Source: Lichina pygmaea
Taxonomy: Eukaryota; Ascomycota; Lichinomycetes; Lichinales; Lichinaceae
Assembly (NCBI GenBank): GCA_963422465.1
Contig: OY730172.1
Span: forward strand, 682,001 to 746,000
DNA length: 64,000 bases
Direction of reading: 5' to 3'
The translations under genes were made by a program, and so were the position numbers. A model generated the notes under the pieces. That model ran no database searches, was not told where the DNA came from, and worked only from the letters and a program-made list of their open reading frames with translations. Shown piece by piece: positions 42,451-54,400 of this stretch. The first letter of the stretch is position 1. The number at the start of each line of letters is the position of its first letter.

Positions 42451-43561
42451 TCAGATGAACCTGGGAGACGACTTGGCGCTACTGTGGCAGGAGATTTGTA
42501 TTAGCAGACGATCGGATGCGCGGATCACGAGCGACAGGGCGAAGCTGGGCGGTATCGCGCGAACGTACGCCATCTCGGCCACGTCATCGACATGGTTGCA
42601 CAAGCTCACGAACAGGTCGAAGAACAACTTGCCACCGATCTCCATCTCCATCTGCATCGTGCCGCTCCTCTTGAAGATCTTGCGGCATCGGATGATGAGG
42701 GCCAGATAGTGGGCGCGGAGGTGCGAGTCGCTATCCGGAGTGTTCCCGTAGGCGTAGCGCGCGCTGCGCAGAACCGTTCCGACCTCGATTCCGCTGTGCA
42801 GCCCCTGCTTCCGAAGAGACAGGCGCTTGAGCTCGTCGAGGCCGTAGCGATCGGCGGCGCAGTAGATGACGGTGTCCTTCAGAAGGACACCGTCCACGCC
42901 CGAATGGAAGACGACGGACTCGGCCGACCCGGCTCCGTCCTCTAGCTCCCAGACATCTCGACGCTTGCTGTAGACCATGGCTGGGAAGTAGTCACCTGCA
43001 CCGGACTTGCATCAGAAAAGAACCGTCACGAGATGGCAGGACGATGACGGCATCCCGACCTTTGTAGAGATATTCCAAGACGCACGAGAATATCTCAGGT
43101 TCTTCGTCGGGCAAGTCGATTCGCCTGGAGTGTGCTTCGAGGAACGCTCCTCTGCAGGCCGCCGCAAAGTACGGCGACATACTGAGGACATCCTCGTGAG
43201 CCGCAAAGAGCCGCTGCTCCTTCCCCACCTGGCGTCAAGTCAGCTGGCTGTTTCTGCACCAGCAGCGTACGACGAGTGTTTCTAGATTCATCAAGCGCAA
43301 GGCATCCACGTGGGGGTGCCATCAATGTCATCGAGGGTAGGGGCTCCGACGAAAAAGATGACCCACCGTGATGGTGACGATGGAGCTCATGAGAGTGCTT
43401 CCCAGCGGCGGACTCTCCAGCTTCTGCGACTCCAGAATTGGCTTCAACTTTGCCGGATCCCTGAACGACCTCTTGGGCCTGCTAGACTTCCCCGCGCGGT
43501 CCCTCGAGGCGAGGGAGCGTTTGAACATGCCCGCGGAGATTCCAGCTTTGACGAACGGCAT
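42451..43561 (-). CDS. BTB/POZ domain protein (302 aa)
   Basis: Three minus-strand exons: 43367-43561, 43060-43228 and 42451-42995, closing to 303 codons. The BTB domain spans residues 57-125, broken by both introns: LMSSIVTIT, then VGKEQRLFAAHEDVLSMSPYFAAACRG in exon 2, RRIDLPDEEPEIFSCVLEYLYKG, and DYFPAMVYSKRRDVWELED at the start of exon 3. After it come LKDTVIYCAADRYGLDELKR and LALIIRCRKIFKRSG, conserved in a fungal BTB family of unknown role. BTB domains dimerise and often recruit cullin-3 ubiquitin ligases or chromatin factors. No second domain is seen. The last 40 residues are less typical, so the real C-terminus could differ by splicing. The start Met is the first of the frame. Confidence 0.87.
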
Positions 43562-44247
43562 CGAGAGCGGAAGAGTGTTCCGTCTGGAGAGGGATCGTCG
43601 GGGACCGGCAAAGGAGCGAACGGACTCGGACGAGACTTAAATTGACGCGAGTTGCATGAGTGAGCTCCGGAAGCCCTCAGAAACCGCGTTCTCTTGGTTC
43701 AACAAGAGACGACGGATTCCTGAAGACTGGTCGAGAACTTCGACGGGGTTGGCGTCGGAAATCCTCTCCACGTTCGGCAGGCTCTTGATGAAGCGTGAGG
43801 AAAGGAAAAGAAGGACGCGGCGCGCGGGGGCCTGCGACGGACTATATACGAGTACCGCGTCGCCCGCATGACTCATCAGCCTTGCCGACCACGGGTCATG
43901 TGACAATGGGAACCAAGGGAGATCTCACGAATTGACCAACCGTTGTCGAGCGCGTCGCGGCGCCCGGTCACTATGAGTATTTCAGGGACATGACAGTGCA
44001 GTGCATTCAGTGGCAGTAAAGCCTGCCGTAGCTGCTCTCCTGCACCGTACTACCAATGTGGCCCGAACAGATATCCGTACCATCAAGCCAGCTCGCCTTC
44101 CTGTTACTGACGCTGCGTCAGTTGTCGTGTTTGAGCAGTGGTAGCGCCTCAGAGGAGCAGCAACAATCAAGGCCAAGCCAGCGAGCAGCAGTCCCGTCAT
44201 CGAGGATCGACCGAATGTCAGCGCACTGCTAGGAGCTTGCTACCACC
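43562..44247. promoter_or_regulatory. divergent promoter region, BTB gene and SEC11
   Basis: 686 bp between the start codons of two divergent genes. An open frame at 43637-43906 on the minus strand lies just upstream of the BTB start; it has no recognisable motif and may be leader sequence. No TATA box stands out. Confidence 0.4.
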
Positions 44248-44841
44248 ATGCTGTCGGCACTATCCGGCTTACAGCCACGACAGCTGGCAACGCAAGTCCT
44301 CAACTTTGCCCTGATCCTGTCGACAGCATTCATGCTATGGAAGGGCTTGTCTGTGGTGACGGACTCGCCATCCCCCATCGTTGTGGTCCTGTCGGGTTCC
44401 ATGGAACCGGCTTTCCAGAGAGGAGACCTGCTGTTTCTCTGGAACCGAGGCCGCGACACCCAGGTCGGCGAGGTGGTCGTCTACAACGTTCGGGGCAAGG
44501 ACATTCCGATCGTGCACCGAGTCGTTCGACGATTTGGGGGCGGGTGAGTCACAATCTGTGTTTTTTGCTCGAGTCCCGCGGTAATGTTTCCGTCTTTCTG
44601 ATGTGATGCTAGGGACGAGCCATTGCAACTGTTGACCAAAGGAGACAACAACAATGGCGACGATACCGAGCTGTATGCTAGAGACCAAGACTATCTCAAC
44701 CGATCGACCGACATCATTGGCAGCGTTCGAGCTTACGCCCCGCTCGTGGGCTATGTCACAATCCTCTTGAGTGAGCATCCATGGCTCAAGACTGTCATGC
44801 TGGGCTTGATGGGTGCAGTGGTGGTTCTCCAAAGAGAATAG
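44248..44841 (+). CDS. SEC11: signal peptidase complex catalytic subunit SEC11 (174 aa)
   Basis: Two exons, 44248-44543 and 44613-44841, with a GTGAGT donor and GCTAG acceptor (69-bp intron); the frame closes to 175 codons, close to the usual SEC11 length. The protein cleaves signal peptides from secretory precursors in the ER membrane. An N-terminal membrane helix ([13 protein letters not shown]) is followed by [20 protein letters not shown] with catalytic Ser51, [20 protein letters not shown] with His90, and GDNNNGDD with the acidic residues of the active site. [20 protein letters not shown] and a second hydrophobic stretch near the C-terminus complete the pattern. Start context is clear and matches the family. 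The next gene begins 361 bp downstream on the same strand. Confidence 0.96.
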
Positions 44842-45202
44842 CACATCTTTACTCTACGTTTGGATCGTCTTGTTTACTTCTTACAAGTTCAAATATGCTT
44901 GGACGAGCACGGCACGTTTCTACCACAGTGTGGTTCTCACAAGCCCTCTCTCTGTTCACATTTCAGTAGCCTCCGCGCAGTAGGATTATCTCAGGTGAGA
45001 TGCTATAGTCATTGTGAAAAGTGACGGCGTCCATGAAACGAGGATACTCGGTGTGTAACGTAACGCCATTGTGACGGCGAACAATCCTGACTGCTCGTCT
45101 TTTTCCTTTGTGAACACTGGCGTTACTATGTACCATGCTCCTGTAGGCCCCGGCTGCGAAAGTCCCTCGTAATCATCCAACGTCCATCATAAGAATCTCA
45201 TC
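44842..45202. other. short intergenic spacer
   Basis: 361 bp between SEC11 and the E2 gene, with the terminator of one and the promoter of the other. No further feature seen. Confidence 0.45.
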
Positions 45203-45825
45203 ATGTCAGGTGGCCAGAAACGCATCGGCAAGGTAGGGCTTGGTGGTCCTCCCTTACGGCCGACGCTACCGCTGACTGCCGTTTGATGATCTGCACGTCG
45301 TAGGAGCTGGGAGAGGTGACGAAGCAGCCACCGGAAGGCATGACAGTGAGCCTCCTCGACGAATCGGACATCTATAATTGGCAAGTCACGATGGAGGGGC
45401 CCGAAGGGTCTTTGTACGCTGTACGTTCGTCGTTTCCGGGCGCCCTCTCCGCTCCAAGCTCGATTGTCGGCCCAGATCGTGAGCTAAACGTCAGATGTCG
45501 CCAGGGCGGTCACTACAGGCTGCTGCTGGCGCTGCCGGCGGAGTATCCGTTCAAGCCACCGTCGTTGAACTTCAAGACGAAGATCTACCACCCGAACATC
45601 ACGAACGACGACAAGGGGGCCATGTGTCTGGCCATGCTGAGGAGCGAGGAGTGGAAGCCCTCTACGAAGATTCTGGGCGTGCTGCAGACGGCGAGGAACC
45701 TTCTGCTCGAACCGAACCCGGACGATGCCGTCGAGGGCGGCATCGCCGACCAGTACAAGACCGACCGCAAGCAGTTCGACAAGGTCGTCAAGGAATGGGT
45801 CAAGAAGTACGCCCAGGAATCTTGA
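45203..45825 (+). CDS. ubiquitin-conjugating enzyme E2 (155 aa)
   Basis: Three exons: 45203-45232, 45304-45420 and 45505-45825, closing to 156 codons. The 30-nt first exon encodes MSGGQKRIGK, the start of helix 1. The UBC fold follows: YNWQVTMEGPEGSLYAGGHY, LPAEYPFKPPSLNFKTKIYH, the HPN motif at 78-80, and the active-site Cys90 in KGAMCLAMLRSEEWKP. The C-terminal helices are NLLLEPNPDDAVEGGIADQY and KKYAQES. It carries activated ubiquitin as a thioester and passes it to substrates with an E3. The sequence is nearest to the UBC4/UBC5 class but not close enough to name. The second intron (84 bp) has no stop and keeps frame, so retention would add 28 residues right before the beta-sheet core. 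Confidence 0.93.
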
Positions 45826-47515
45826 CTGGGAGTGGTACCACGAGCGCAGGGCTTCGAGTTCCCGGTGCAGAGAGCAGTTCGAGGGGCTCGGTGCGGTCGA
45901 ATCATTCCGGAACCCCCTTTCCATCACTCTATCGATTTCCTGTTTCATCAACGGGACTGGGCCATCACGATTTATGCATAGACCGCGGCAGTTGCGAGGG
46001 TACACGTACGAAGGGCAATCTCTCAGCTTGGTTTCAATGGGCCACCCTGCGCTCCCCGGTCACGAAGATCTACTGTGTTTCAAGCTCGAGATATGCTATT
46101 GACATGCTCTTGACATGTTCATGATGGGCTCATGATCGACTTTTGCATCAGCTTGGTGACGAACCCTTTCACAAAGAGATGTGAGATGGCAAGTGAGTGT
46201 CAAGCCCACTTCGGCCGTTGTCTCTCTGGTCCAACACAATCTCACCATCTGTTGCCCTCGGTCTGCGAGCTTGACGACAGCAGCATAGCGTCTTCTAGAG
46301 TACCGCACCGGTCATCGAGTCCGTTGGTATGCCCAGCAGACTGACTTCCTCTTTGGCAAAACTCTCTAACGTACATACTACGTAGGCCCAAGTGAATCTT
46401 TTCGAGACGGGACCCCGGTCCCTTTATTATGGGGTATTCTCCCAGAAACCTTGTCGATCTCGGCAACCGGCTTGCATTCTATCAGGTATCACCGATACGT
46501 TCTTCAGAGCGCCTATCGTAATGCGGCGACGAAGGGGCCAGAAGACGACCACCTCAGCCCTCCTGGGCATCCAAAAGACGACGAATCTGATTGGAGATCA
46601 TTCGTGATATGATCGTTCAATGGTCTGTTAGGCCCGGGATGCTGGTCTTGTCACTGACAACGTGGCCCTTAGGGCTGCACATGAACTCCATCCTCGACAT
46701 ACGTATTGACATGTCGATTTGCAGTCATATCGTATTGAGAGTATTCGATGCATACTGCTTGCACACACACACACACACACACCACACTCACCCACTCATT
46801 CACACACACTGGGTATCCGAGACTGAATCCGGATTGCCTCGTCCTGCCAGACACGTTCGTTTTTCCAAGAATCTGTCTCGTATCGGGCATCATGTGGTGC
46901 TTTGTTGTGTGATCATGATGGCATGAACGGTCTTCGACCAGCTGGCGGATGTTTGGTTAGAAACTAACCAAATTGAGGCCAGAAAAAGGGACACATCGGT
47001 ACGTACGAAGCGTGCGAGAGTACTGTATGTACAGAAGTACTCACAGCTAGCTTTCTCCTTCTGACGCTCCGTAAGTAAAGCTTCTTGGGGTCAAACAAAA
47101 GCAATTGATTTCTGTCGAAACTGGGACTTGGCAGTTTGACTTTCGTATACCGTACGGGTGGGATAACTCTGCTGTAAGTTGGGGCCTTTATGACGACGCC
47201 GCTCCTGGCTTTGCCCGCCTAGCGCGAAGGCGGATGCAATTTCGAACGGCACCTCAACGCGAGTCGATGGCGGAGACTGAAACGTGCTCGATGTAAGTTA
47301 GGCGTGGTAGGGCCTCCATGCTCGTGGAATTCGAAACTTGGTCTACCTGCGAATCCAGCCCTCAGCACTCGGCACCAACTCTCGGAGGATGATCGTGCAG
47401 CCAGGACGTCGAAGACTGGCTTTCGCACCGTGCCTCGAGAGAGAAGGACGAGATCCTGCACGACAGGTGGTGCGCCAATCAGTGGGTCGCGGTCGAAGCC
47501 GCGGCTTGTTGTGTC
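45826..47515. other. intergenic region
   Basis: No supported gene. A CA microsatellite lies at 46761-46781. ACGTAC motifs occur at 46371-46383 and 46999-47006. The right end is the promoter of the TBC gene. Confidence 0.5.
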
Positions 47516-48489
47516 ATGGCAACAGAACTGACAAGTCAAGATCGGCCGTGGCCGGCTCGATTTGAGAACGCTGGAGGAGGCTTTGCTCGCGTCGGATTGG
47601 CGCAGCCTCGAGAGGAGCAGGAGCGCAGGCAAGCTCGCCAGGCGTCAGCTCCTTTGCGTCCGCTGGACGTCCGACGAGCCCCGGCAACGCCGGATCCGTA
47701 CCCTGCCACGCCCGGAATGCGAGGAGACGGTGTTGTCGCGGTGTCGGAGCGATGGCAGGAGCATGGAGCCTCGACCCTGTCCAACGCGACGAGCCCCATC
47801 GCGTCGACACATCCCAGTCTCCCGAACCACCGACCCGACGGTACCAGACATCGCCGCTTGACGAGAGGGGAGGCCACACCTCGATCCACACCGGCGTCGC
47901 CGCAAAACCACACCTTTCAGGCCACGGGAGGCTCGCCGGGCCAGAACGACGGGCACAGTCGCGAGCTGCCAGGCTGGCCATCGGGACCTGCACGTCGAGG
48001 CCAGACCACAGTTACCCCGCGAAATTGTCCACTTCCCCCTCCCACCACGTCAACTGGCCTGAGGTCACGAGGGCTTACGACATCCACGCCCAGAAGCAAT
48101 CTCCAGCCTCCGACTTCACACGGTTCTCTTCGCACATCCGCATCGATCCCAGATCTCAGATCAGGTCACAATCCGGCCCATGGCCGTCGGAAGGATTGCC
48201 CACCAGTCCGGGAATACGAGCTGTACAGAAGCCCTGGTGTGATCATCGCTGGCAAGATCGATCCATGCTGCGACAAGTCTGCAAAGTACGCAAGTGGCGA
48301 CGGTATGCCCGTGCGGATGAGCTACAAGTCAGCAACCACGGCTCGCTCGAGCAGCACCGAGCGCAGCAGCGTCTTGACCCGAGATACCTCCGTCGGTGAC
48401 TGCGTCAACCTGAGCCCTCTGTATTACGACCAGCCGGACGGGGGCATGAGCGTCGATGACGCAATCGGCATGTACGAGCGAGGCTTTGA

Positions 48490-48522
<33 letters not shown>

Positions 48523-50422
48523 TAACGACGATAACGACGATAACGACATAACTGATACCGAGCTGGTTGCAGCGCGCCAGCACCAGCAATCGGCGCAGGA
48601 CTGCAATCCACGGAACGACATGGGCATTCGAGCAACTGAAGCGCCGCCGATGATCAAGGCAGCGCCTCCACTCACCCCCGAGAAGGCGCTTCCCCCTCAT
48701 CCGGCAGCCACCAACCGCATGGGGTCGTCAAAGGAGTTTCGGCAGCAGCAGCAGCAGCGTCTGTTTCCTTCCCTGGCACCCCCTACGCCTTCGATGACGC
48801 TGTGTGAACGGGACCGCTATGGGTTCCGTATAGTGTCACAGTACGTCTCGCTGGCACAGCATCGGAGCTGGGACGCGTCGTATTCCGAGTACGTTGAGCG
48901 CCGTCGGAAGAAATGGGTCATCCTGCTCCGGGAACATGGTCTTCCCACCGACCAGCCCGAACGCTTTCCCGAGAGGTCCCAGAAGGTCAAGCGGTTCGTG
49001 CGCAAAGGTCTTCCTCCGGAGTGGCGAGGAGCGGCGTGGTTCTGGTACGCTGGAGGGCATGAGGAACTCAACCGCCACCTTGGCTTGTACCAGAGGCTGG
49101 TCGACGACGCAGAGAAGGGGCGTCTCAGCAGAAACGACAGGGAGCTCATCGAACGGGATCTGCACAGGACCTTCCCGGACAACGTCAAGTTCAAGCCGAA
49201 CCCGACCGTGCTGTGCGACCCGGCCGACCGTGCCGGCGGTTGGGCGCCGCTGGGCGGCAACTGCGGGGACGAGGAGACTCCCATCATCAGATCTCTGCGT
49301 CGCGTGCTGCAGGCGTTCTCGATCCACCGGCCCAAGATCGGGTACTGCCAGTCGCTGAACTTCCTCGCCGGTCTACTCCTCTTGTTCATGGACGAAGAGA
49401 AGGCGTTCTGGATGCTCAACATCATCACGCGGCTGTACCTGCCCGGCACACATGGGCTCAACCTCGAAGGCGCCAACGTGGACCTTGCCGTGCTCATGAC
49501 GAGCCTTCGAGAGTCGATGCCTTCGATCTGGGCAAAGCTCGCAGGCGACATGGACGGTTTCTACAACGGTGGCGGCGGCGGCGGCGGCGGCGGCGAGACG
49601 ACGTTGACGGGCACGCGCTTGCCGCCGGTCTTCCTCTGCGCCACGGCTTGGTTCATGTCGTGTTTCATCGGCACGCTGCCCATCGAGACGACGCTACGGG
49701 TGTGGGACGCCTTCTTCTACGAGGGCAGCAGGACGCTGTTCCGCATCGCGCTCGCTGTCTTCAAGGTCGGCGAGCAGGAGATCAAGGCGGTCAGCGACCC
49801 GATGGAGATCTTCCAGGTCGTGCAGACGATCCCGAAGCGACTCTTGGACGCCAGCGCCTTGATGGACGCCTGCTACAAGCGACGCAACGGCTTCGGGCAC
49901 ATCACGCAGGACACCATCGACGACCGCCGTCGACGGTGGCGAGCGGTCTACGCTCGTGAACACGCCACCGCCACTGCAGCCGCTGCAGCCGCTGCAGCGT
50001 CCGCTGTCGCGTCCACTAGCGGTAGATCCAACGCGAACGGCATCCGCACGATAGCTTCGTCCTCGTCGATCTCAGCGTCGTCGGCCTCGGCTTCGATTCG
50101 GACTCGCACGAGTGGGGAAACCTCGACGACGATGGCCATACCCGACACAATGAGCGGCGGCCTCCCATCCGCTCAAGGTCCCTTGCAACTTTCAAGCCGT
50201 GTGCAAGGCCGCGGTGCCAGACCAAGAACAGGAGCAGGGGTAGGGACAGGGGTAGAAGCAGGAGGAGGGATATTAAAGCGCACAGACACCACGCCGAATC
50301 CGACGCATTCCCCAACCCAACCTCAGACCCGCACAGGCACGAGTACCAGCCTCGGAGGAACCAACGGCGAACGACCCGAAGGTCGAGCTCGAGGAAAAAG
50401 ACGAATCTTCTTCCAAACCTAG
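47516..50422 (+). CDS. TBC-domain Rab GTPase-activating protein (968 aa)
   Basis: One uninterrupted frame of 968 residues. The first 430 are low complexity and Pro/Ser/Thr/Arg-rich, with an Asp/Asn run (DDDDDDDDDDDDNDDNDDND at about 324-343) encoded by GAC triplets. The TBC domain covers about 499-790: LPPEWRGAAWFWYAGG, IERDLHRTFPDN (about 545) with the arginine finger, GYCQSLNFLAG (about 609) with the glutamine finger, FWMLNIITRLYLPG, and WDAFFYEGSRTLFRIALAVF. Such proteins speed GTP hydrolysis on Rab GTPases and so control membrane traffic. The domain is interrupted by a Gly-rich insert (NGGGGGGGGGE, about 684) encoded by GGC repeats. After the domain are Ala- and Ser-rich tracts and a basic tail (EGRARGKRRIFFQT). 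The nearest known architecture is of yeast Gyp3/Msb3-like GAPs; target Rab unknown. Confidence 0.92.
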
Positions 50423-51282
50423 CACTTGACACTCTTTTTTTCTGGACCATCACAAAACTCTCCCCCGCCCCTCTCTCTCCCTCCCTCCGCTCCTCTCGTC
50501 CCCCCTCTGGGAATGTCAACATGCATAAACCAAAAAAGTTCAAGCATCGGCAAGGCCAGGTTATCCTCCTCGACTTTTGCCTGTTTCCTTCTTTCTCTTG
50601 CTACTCTAACGAAGCCTCTTCGTCTTCTTGGTCGTCTTCTTCGTCGAGCTTAAAGAAACCAAGCTTCTTCCTTTTGGAAGATTCCCTACAAAAAATGAAT
50701 CATTATTTCACAGAAAGGAAAAAAAAAGGGAGTGTATTCATCAGTCAAGAGATGTATGTATGTATGGTGCACAACTTATATGGCTCTGTTACATGGCTCT
50801 CTACTGTACCGGTCATGCCAGCGTGATATCGTACGGTATAGGATGACGCAGCCTGCGGCTTCCGGACTGTACTGTCATGTCACAGACATGAGATGAACTT
50901 TTATCGATGCAGAATTCAGTTCATCCATCTGACATGTTCCCGATCAGCTGCTGTTGACAGAAGAGCACAACTCCCTTGTTATTCTTTTTTTTTCTTTTTT
51001 TGGTCATGCTGGGTATATGTACTCCGCAGCTTCTTTCCTGTCTTTGTCCTCCTTTATCTTCTCTGCAGTATTCTTCTTGGATCGCGGCCGTGTTCTGTCT
51101 TCTTCACGTACCTTGTACGGAGTACTGTACTGTACATCATCTTGGGGTTTGTAGTCCGTTGATAATGATAGACATGCTGCTCTTCTCGGCGGGGGCTGGA
51201 GACTGGATTGGGGAGTGGAGAGGGAGGGGTGGGGAAGAGGGGCGGGGGGGATCAAGTGGCAAAGGGTTACCTGCTGTAGCCT
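50423..51282. other. intergenic region between the TBC gene and the Copia element
   Basis: A CT-rich stretch (50456-50510) lies just past the TBC stop. T runs occur at 50985-51001. GTACGGAGTAC lies at 51115-51125. No supported gene. Confidence 0.5.
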
Positions 51283-51481
51283 TGTTCTGTCGGTGCAAGA
51301 GAAGATGTAGAAGAATAGCGTAGTGCAGTTTGGTGTAGTAAAGAGGAGAGGAGAGGAGTGGAGTGTAATAGAGAGAAGGGTAGTGTAGGAGAGAATGGAG
51401 CGTGGTGTAGTATATCGTCGTAGTAGACATGAGTATACATGAGTAGACAGCAGTAGACAGCAGCAGGATCAACATCAAACA
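51283..51481 (-). repeat. right LTR of Copia element, poorly matched
   Basis: Begins at 51481 on the minus strand with TGTTTGATGTTGATCCTGCTGCTG, identical to the left LTR for 24 bases, then becomes a CTAC/CTCT-rich sequence not seen in the left LTR. The outer limit is not established. Confidence 0.5.
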
Positions 51482-54400
51482 CTCCCACTTGATCTGCTGC
51501 AACGCCATGCAAGATCACTCTTGACCTGCCGCAACGCCATCAATCCCTAGTTGTTGCACAAACCTCCTGAATTTGATCAGCCCCAAAGGCTTTGTTAGGC
51601 CGTCTGCCATCATGTCTGCTGTAGGAACATACGTTAGCAAGATCTTGTTGTCCTCAGCCTTCTCCCGAACATAGTGATACTGAATGTTGATGTGCTTCAT
51701 CTGTTTGTGGTGCATCGGGTTTTGCGACACTTGGATAGCTCCTTGATTGTCACAATAAAGCAATGTCGGCTCAGTCGGATCTGAGTTTAGCTGTCCCAGG
51801 TGAGCAAGGAGTCTTTGTAGCCACACTGCTTCTTTAGTAGCTTGTGTGGCTGCCATGTACTCGGCTTCACAGGATGAGAGAGTGACAGTTGGCTGCAGCT
51901 TTGACTTCCAGCTGATTGGCCTGTTGCCCAGCTGAAAAACATAGCCTCCAGTAGATCTCCTTGTCTCCTTGTTGCCTGCCCAATCTGAATCAGTGTAGCC
52001 GTGTAGATCTCCGGTGCTGAGTCCTCTGTAAGTGATGCTGTAGTGCAGTGTCCCCTTAACATAGCGCAAGACTCTCTTGAGCACTCTCCAATGCATGTCG
52101 GTCGGGTTCGTCAAGTACTGGCTCAGCCTAGAGAGGGTGTAGGCTAGATCTGGGCGGGTGTTGTGCATCATGTACATCAGAGATCTAATTGCTGATTGGT
52201 ATGGCTTGGCTAGCTGATTGGGCAGTCCAGGATCAGGAGGTGGAAGGTGCAGGCCTTCTTCCATCGGAGTTGCAACAGGCTTGCTGTTGTCCATGTGGTG
52301 GTCCTTTAGCACTTTGCGGAGATACTCAGTCTGATCCAGGCGTAACATCTGTTTCTCCCTATCACGGGTGACCTGGATTCCTAGGAACTTCTTGCACAGC
52401 CCTAGATCCTTCATCTTGAAGTGTTGGCTGAAATGTCTTTTTAGCTGGATGATCTTGTCAGCGTTTGAACCAAAAAACAGCATGTTGTCCACGTAGATCA
52501 CGATTGTGACTTGCCTGTTAGTGTAGACTGCATGATCCACATCTGTTGTGTACAGATTCTGGTCGTACTCCACTGAGTCCTGGGAATAGCCTTGCTCATT
52601 CAGGAAGCTAGCTAACATTCTGAACCAGGCTCTCGGGGATTGCTTCAGCCTGTAAAGCAACTTGTTGAGATGGCATACCATGCCAGGGATGTTGTTCTGG
52701 AAGCCTTCTGGCTGCACAACGTACACATCTTCTGCCAAATCACCATGGAGGAAGGCAGTAACAACATCCATTTGCTCTATCTCCTGATCTTCAACAGCAG
52801 CAATGGCAAAAAGAGTTCTGACTGACACTATCTTCACAACAGACGCAAACATGTCCTCGAAATCCAGCCCTGGATGTTGCATGTAGCCTTTGGCTACCCA
52901 GCGTGCCTTGAACACTGGCTCTTCTCCGTCTCTTGGCTTCAGATGATAAACCCATCTTCCAGGTAGGGCTTTCCGATCAGGTGGCAGCTGAACTAGATCC
53001 CAGGTGTTATTCTCCTTATGAGAGGCAATCTCTTGTTCCATTCCTTTGTTCCATTTCATCCAATTCAGATCCTTTTTGGCTTCCTGGTAAGTCCTAGGCT
53101 CCGTCCCTGTCTCAGAGATAGCCAATAATCCTCTGGCAGGTGGTTGTCCTTTGTTGATTTGATCAGAACAACAAGGAGCCCGAGGAGCAGCAACTGCTGC
53201 TGGAGTTGATCAGTCAGAACAGCGATTTGGAGGTGGGGCTGCAATTGCAGAGCCCTGCTGATTTGCACAGTTGGAATTGGCAGAATTTGGACAGTCGGAA
53301 TTGGGGGCCAGAGCAGGAGCATCAGCAGTAGCTGAGTCCTCAAGATTTGCACAGTCAGTACGACGGGGGTGTCCTGGAAGAGCAGCAACAGGCTGCTTGA
53401 CAGTCAGTTGCTCCATGGTCAGTTGCTCTTGATGATCACTGCTAATCTCTTCAGCTAGGATCGGATTCAGCTCCGCTGTCGAGCTGATGCCTAGGGGCAA
53501 CAACAGATTCTCGTCCTCTGGCTGCTCTGAGGCATTGCCTGTGCCTTGCCCTTTGCTGTTTTCGTTGAAGACCACATCTCTGGCCTGTACGATGACCTTC
53601 TTCTTTGGATCCCACAGCCTATAGATATTAGGAATGTTGTAGCCAACTAGCCTGCAATTTATTGAACAATCATCCAGCTTCTTCCTTTTCTCCTTAGGCA
53701 CGTGGATGTGGGCATTGCATCCTAGGATCTGTAGATGGCTCAGATCAGGCCACTCCCCTTCTCCAAACCAGGCCTCATGAGGCGTGGATCCTCTGGCTAG
53801 TCCTTGGGTAGGTGTCCAGTTCTTGATGTAGATCACCATGTTGGCAATCTCAGTCCAGAGCTCCTTGTCCAACTAGCTATCATGGAGGATGGCCCTGACC
53901 CTATTCATCAGTGTCCTATTCAGGTGTTTGCTGACTCCATTCTGCTCAGGTGTGTATGCCACGGTAGGCTCCCACTGAATTCCGGTATCCTTGAACCATT
54001 GTTTGGCCTTCCTATTGTTGTATTCTCCACCATTGTCAGAATGTAGCCTCTTGACCTCCAGGCCAGTCTGCTTCTCAATCCACCAGACAAACTCTTGAAG
54101 CTTGACCAAGGCTTTGTCCTTAGTCTTCAGGAAGTAGATCCATGAGGCCCGTGAATAGTTGTCTGTGAACATGATCCAGAACCTTGATCCGGCTGGACTA
54201 GCTGGGGTAACAGGTCCTCTGACATCAGTGTGGACTAGCTCCAGGTGTTCCTTGGCTCTTTCAGGCTGCTTCTTGCTTGGTGTTCTGTGCTGTTTGCCAT
54301 GTAAGCACGATACACACAATGGAGTTGCCAAGTCCGAGTCCTCAATCTTGATTCCGGTCACCAGCTCAGCAGTCTTCTTGACTGCCTCCATGCCAATATG

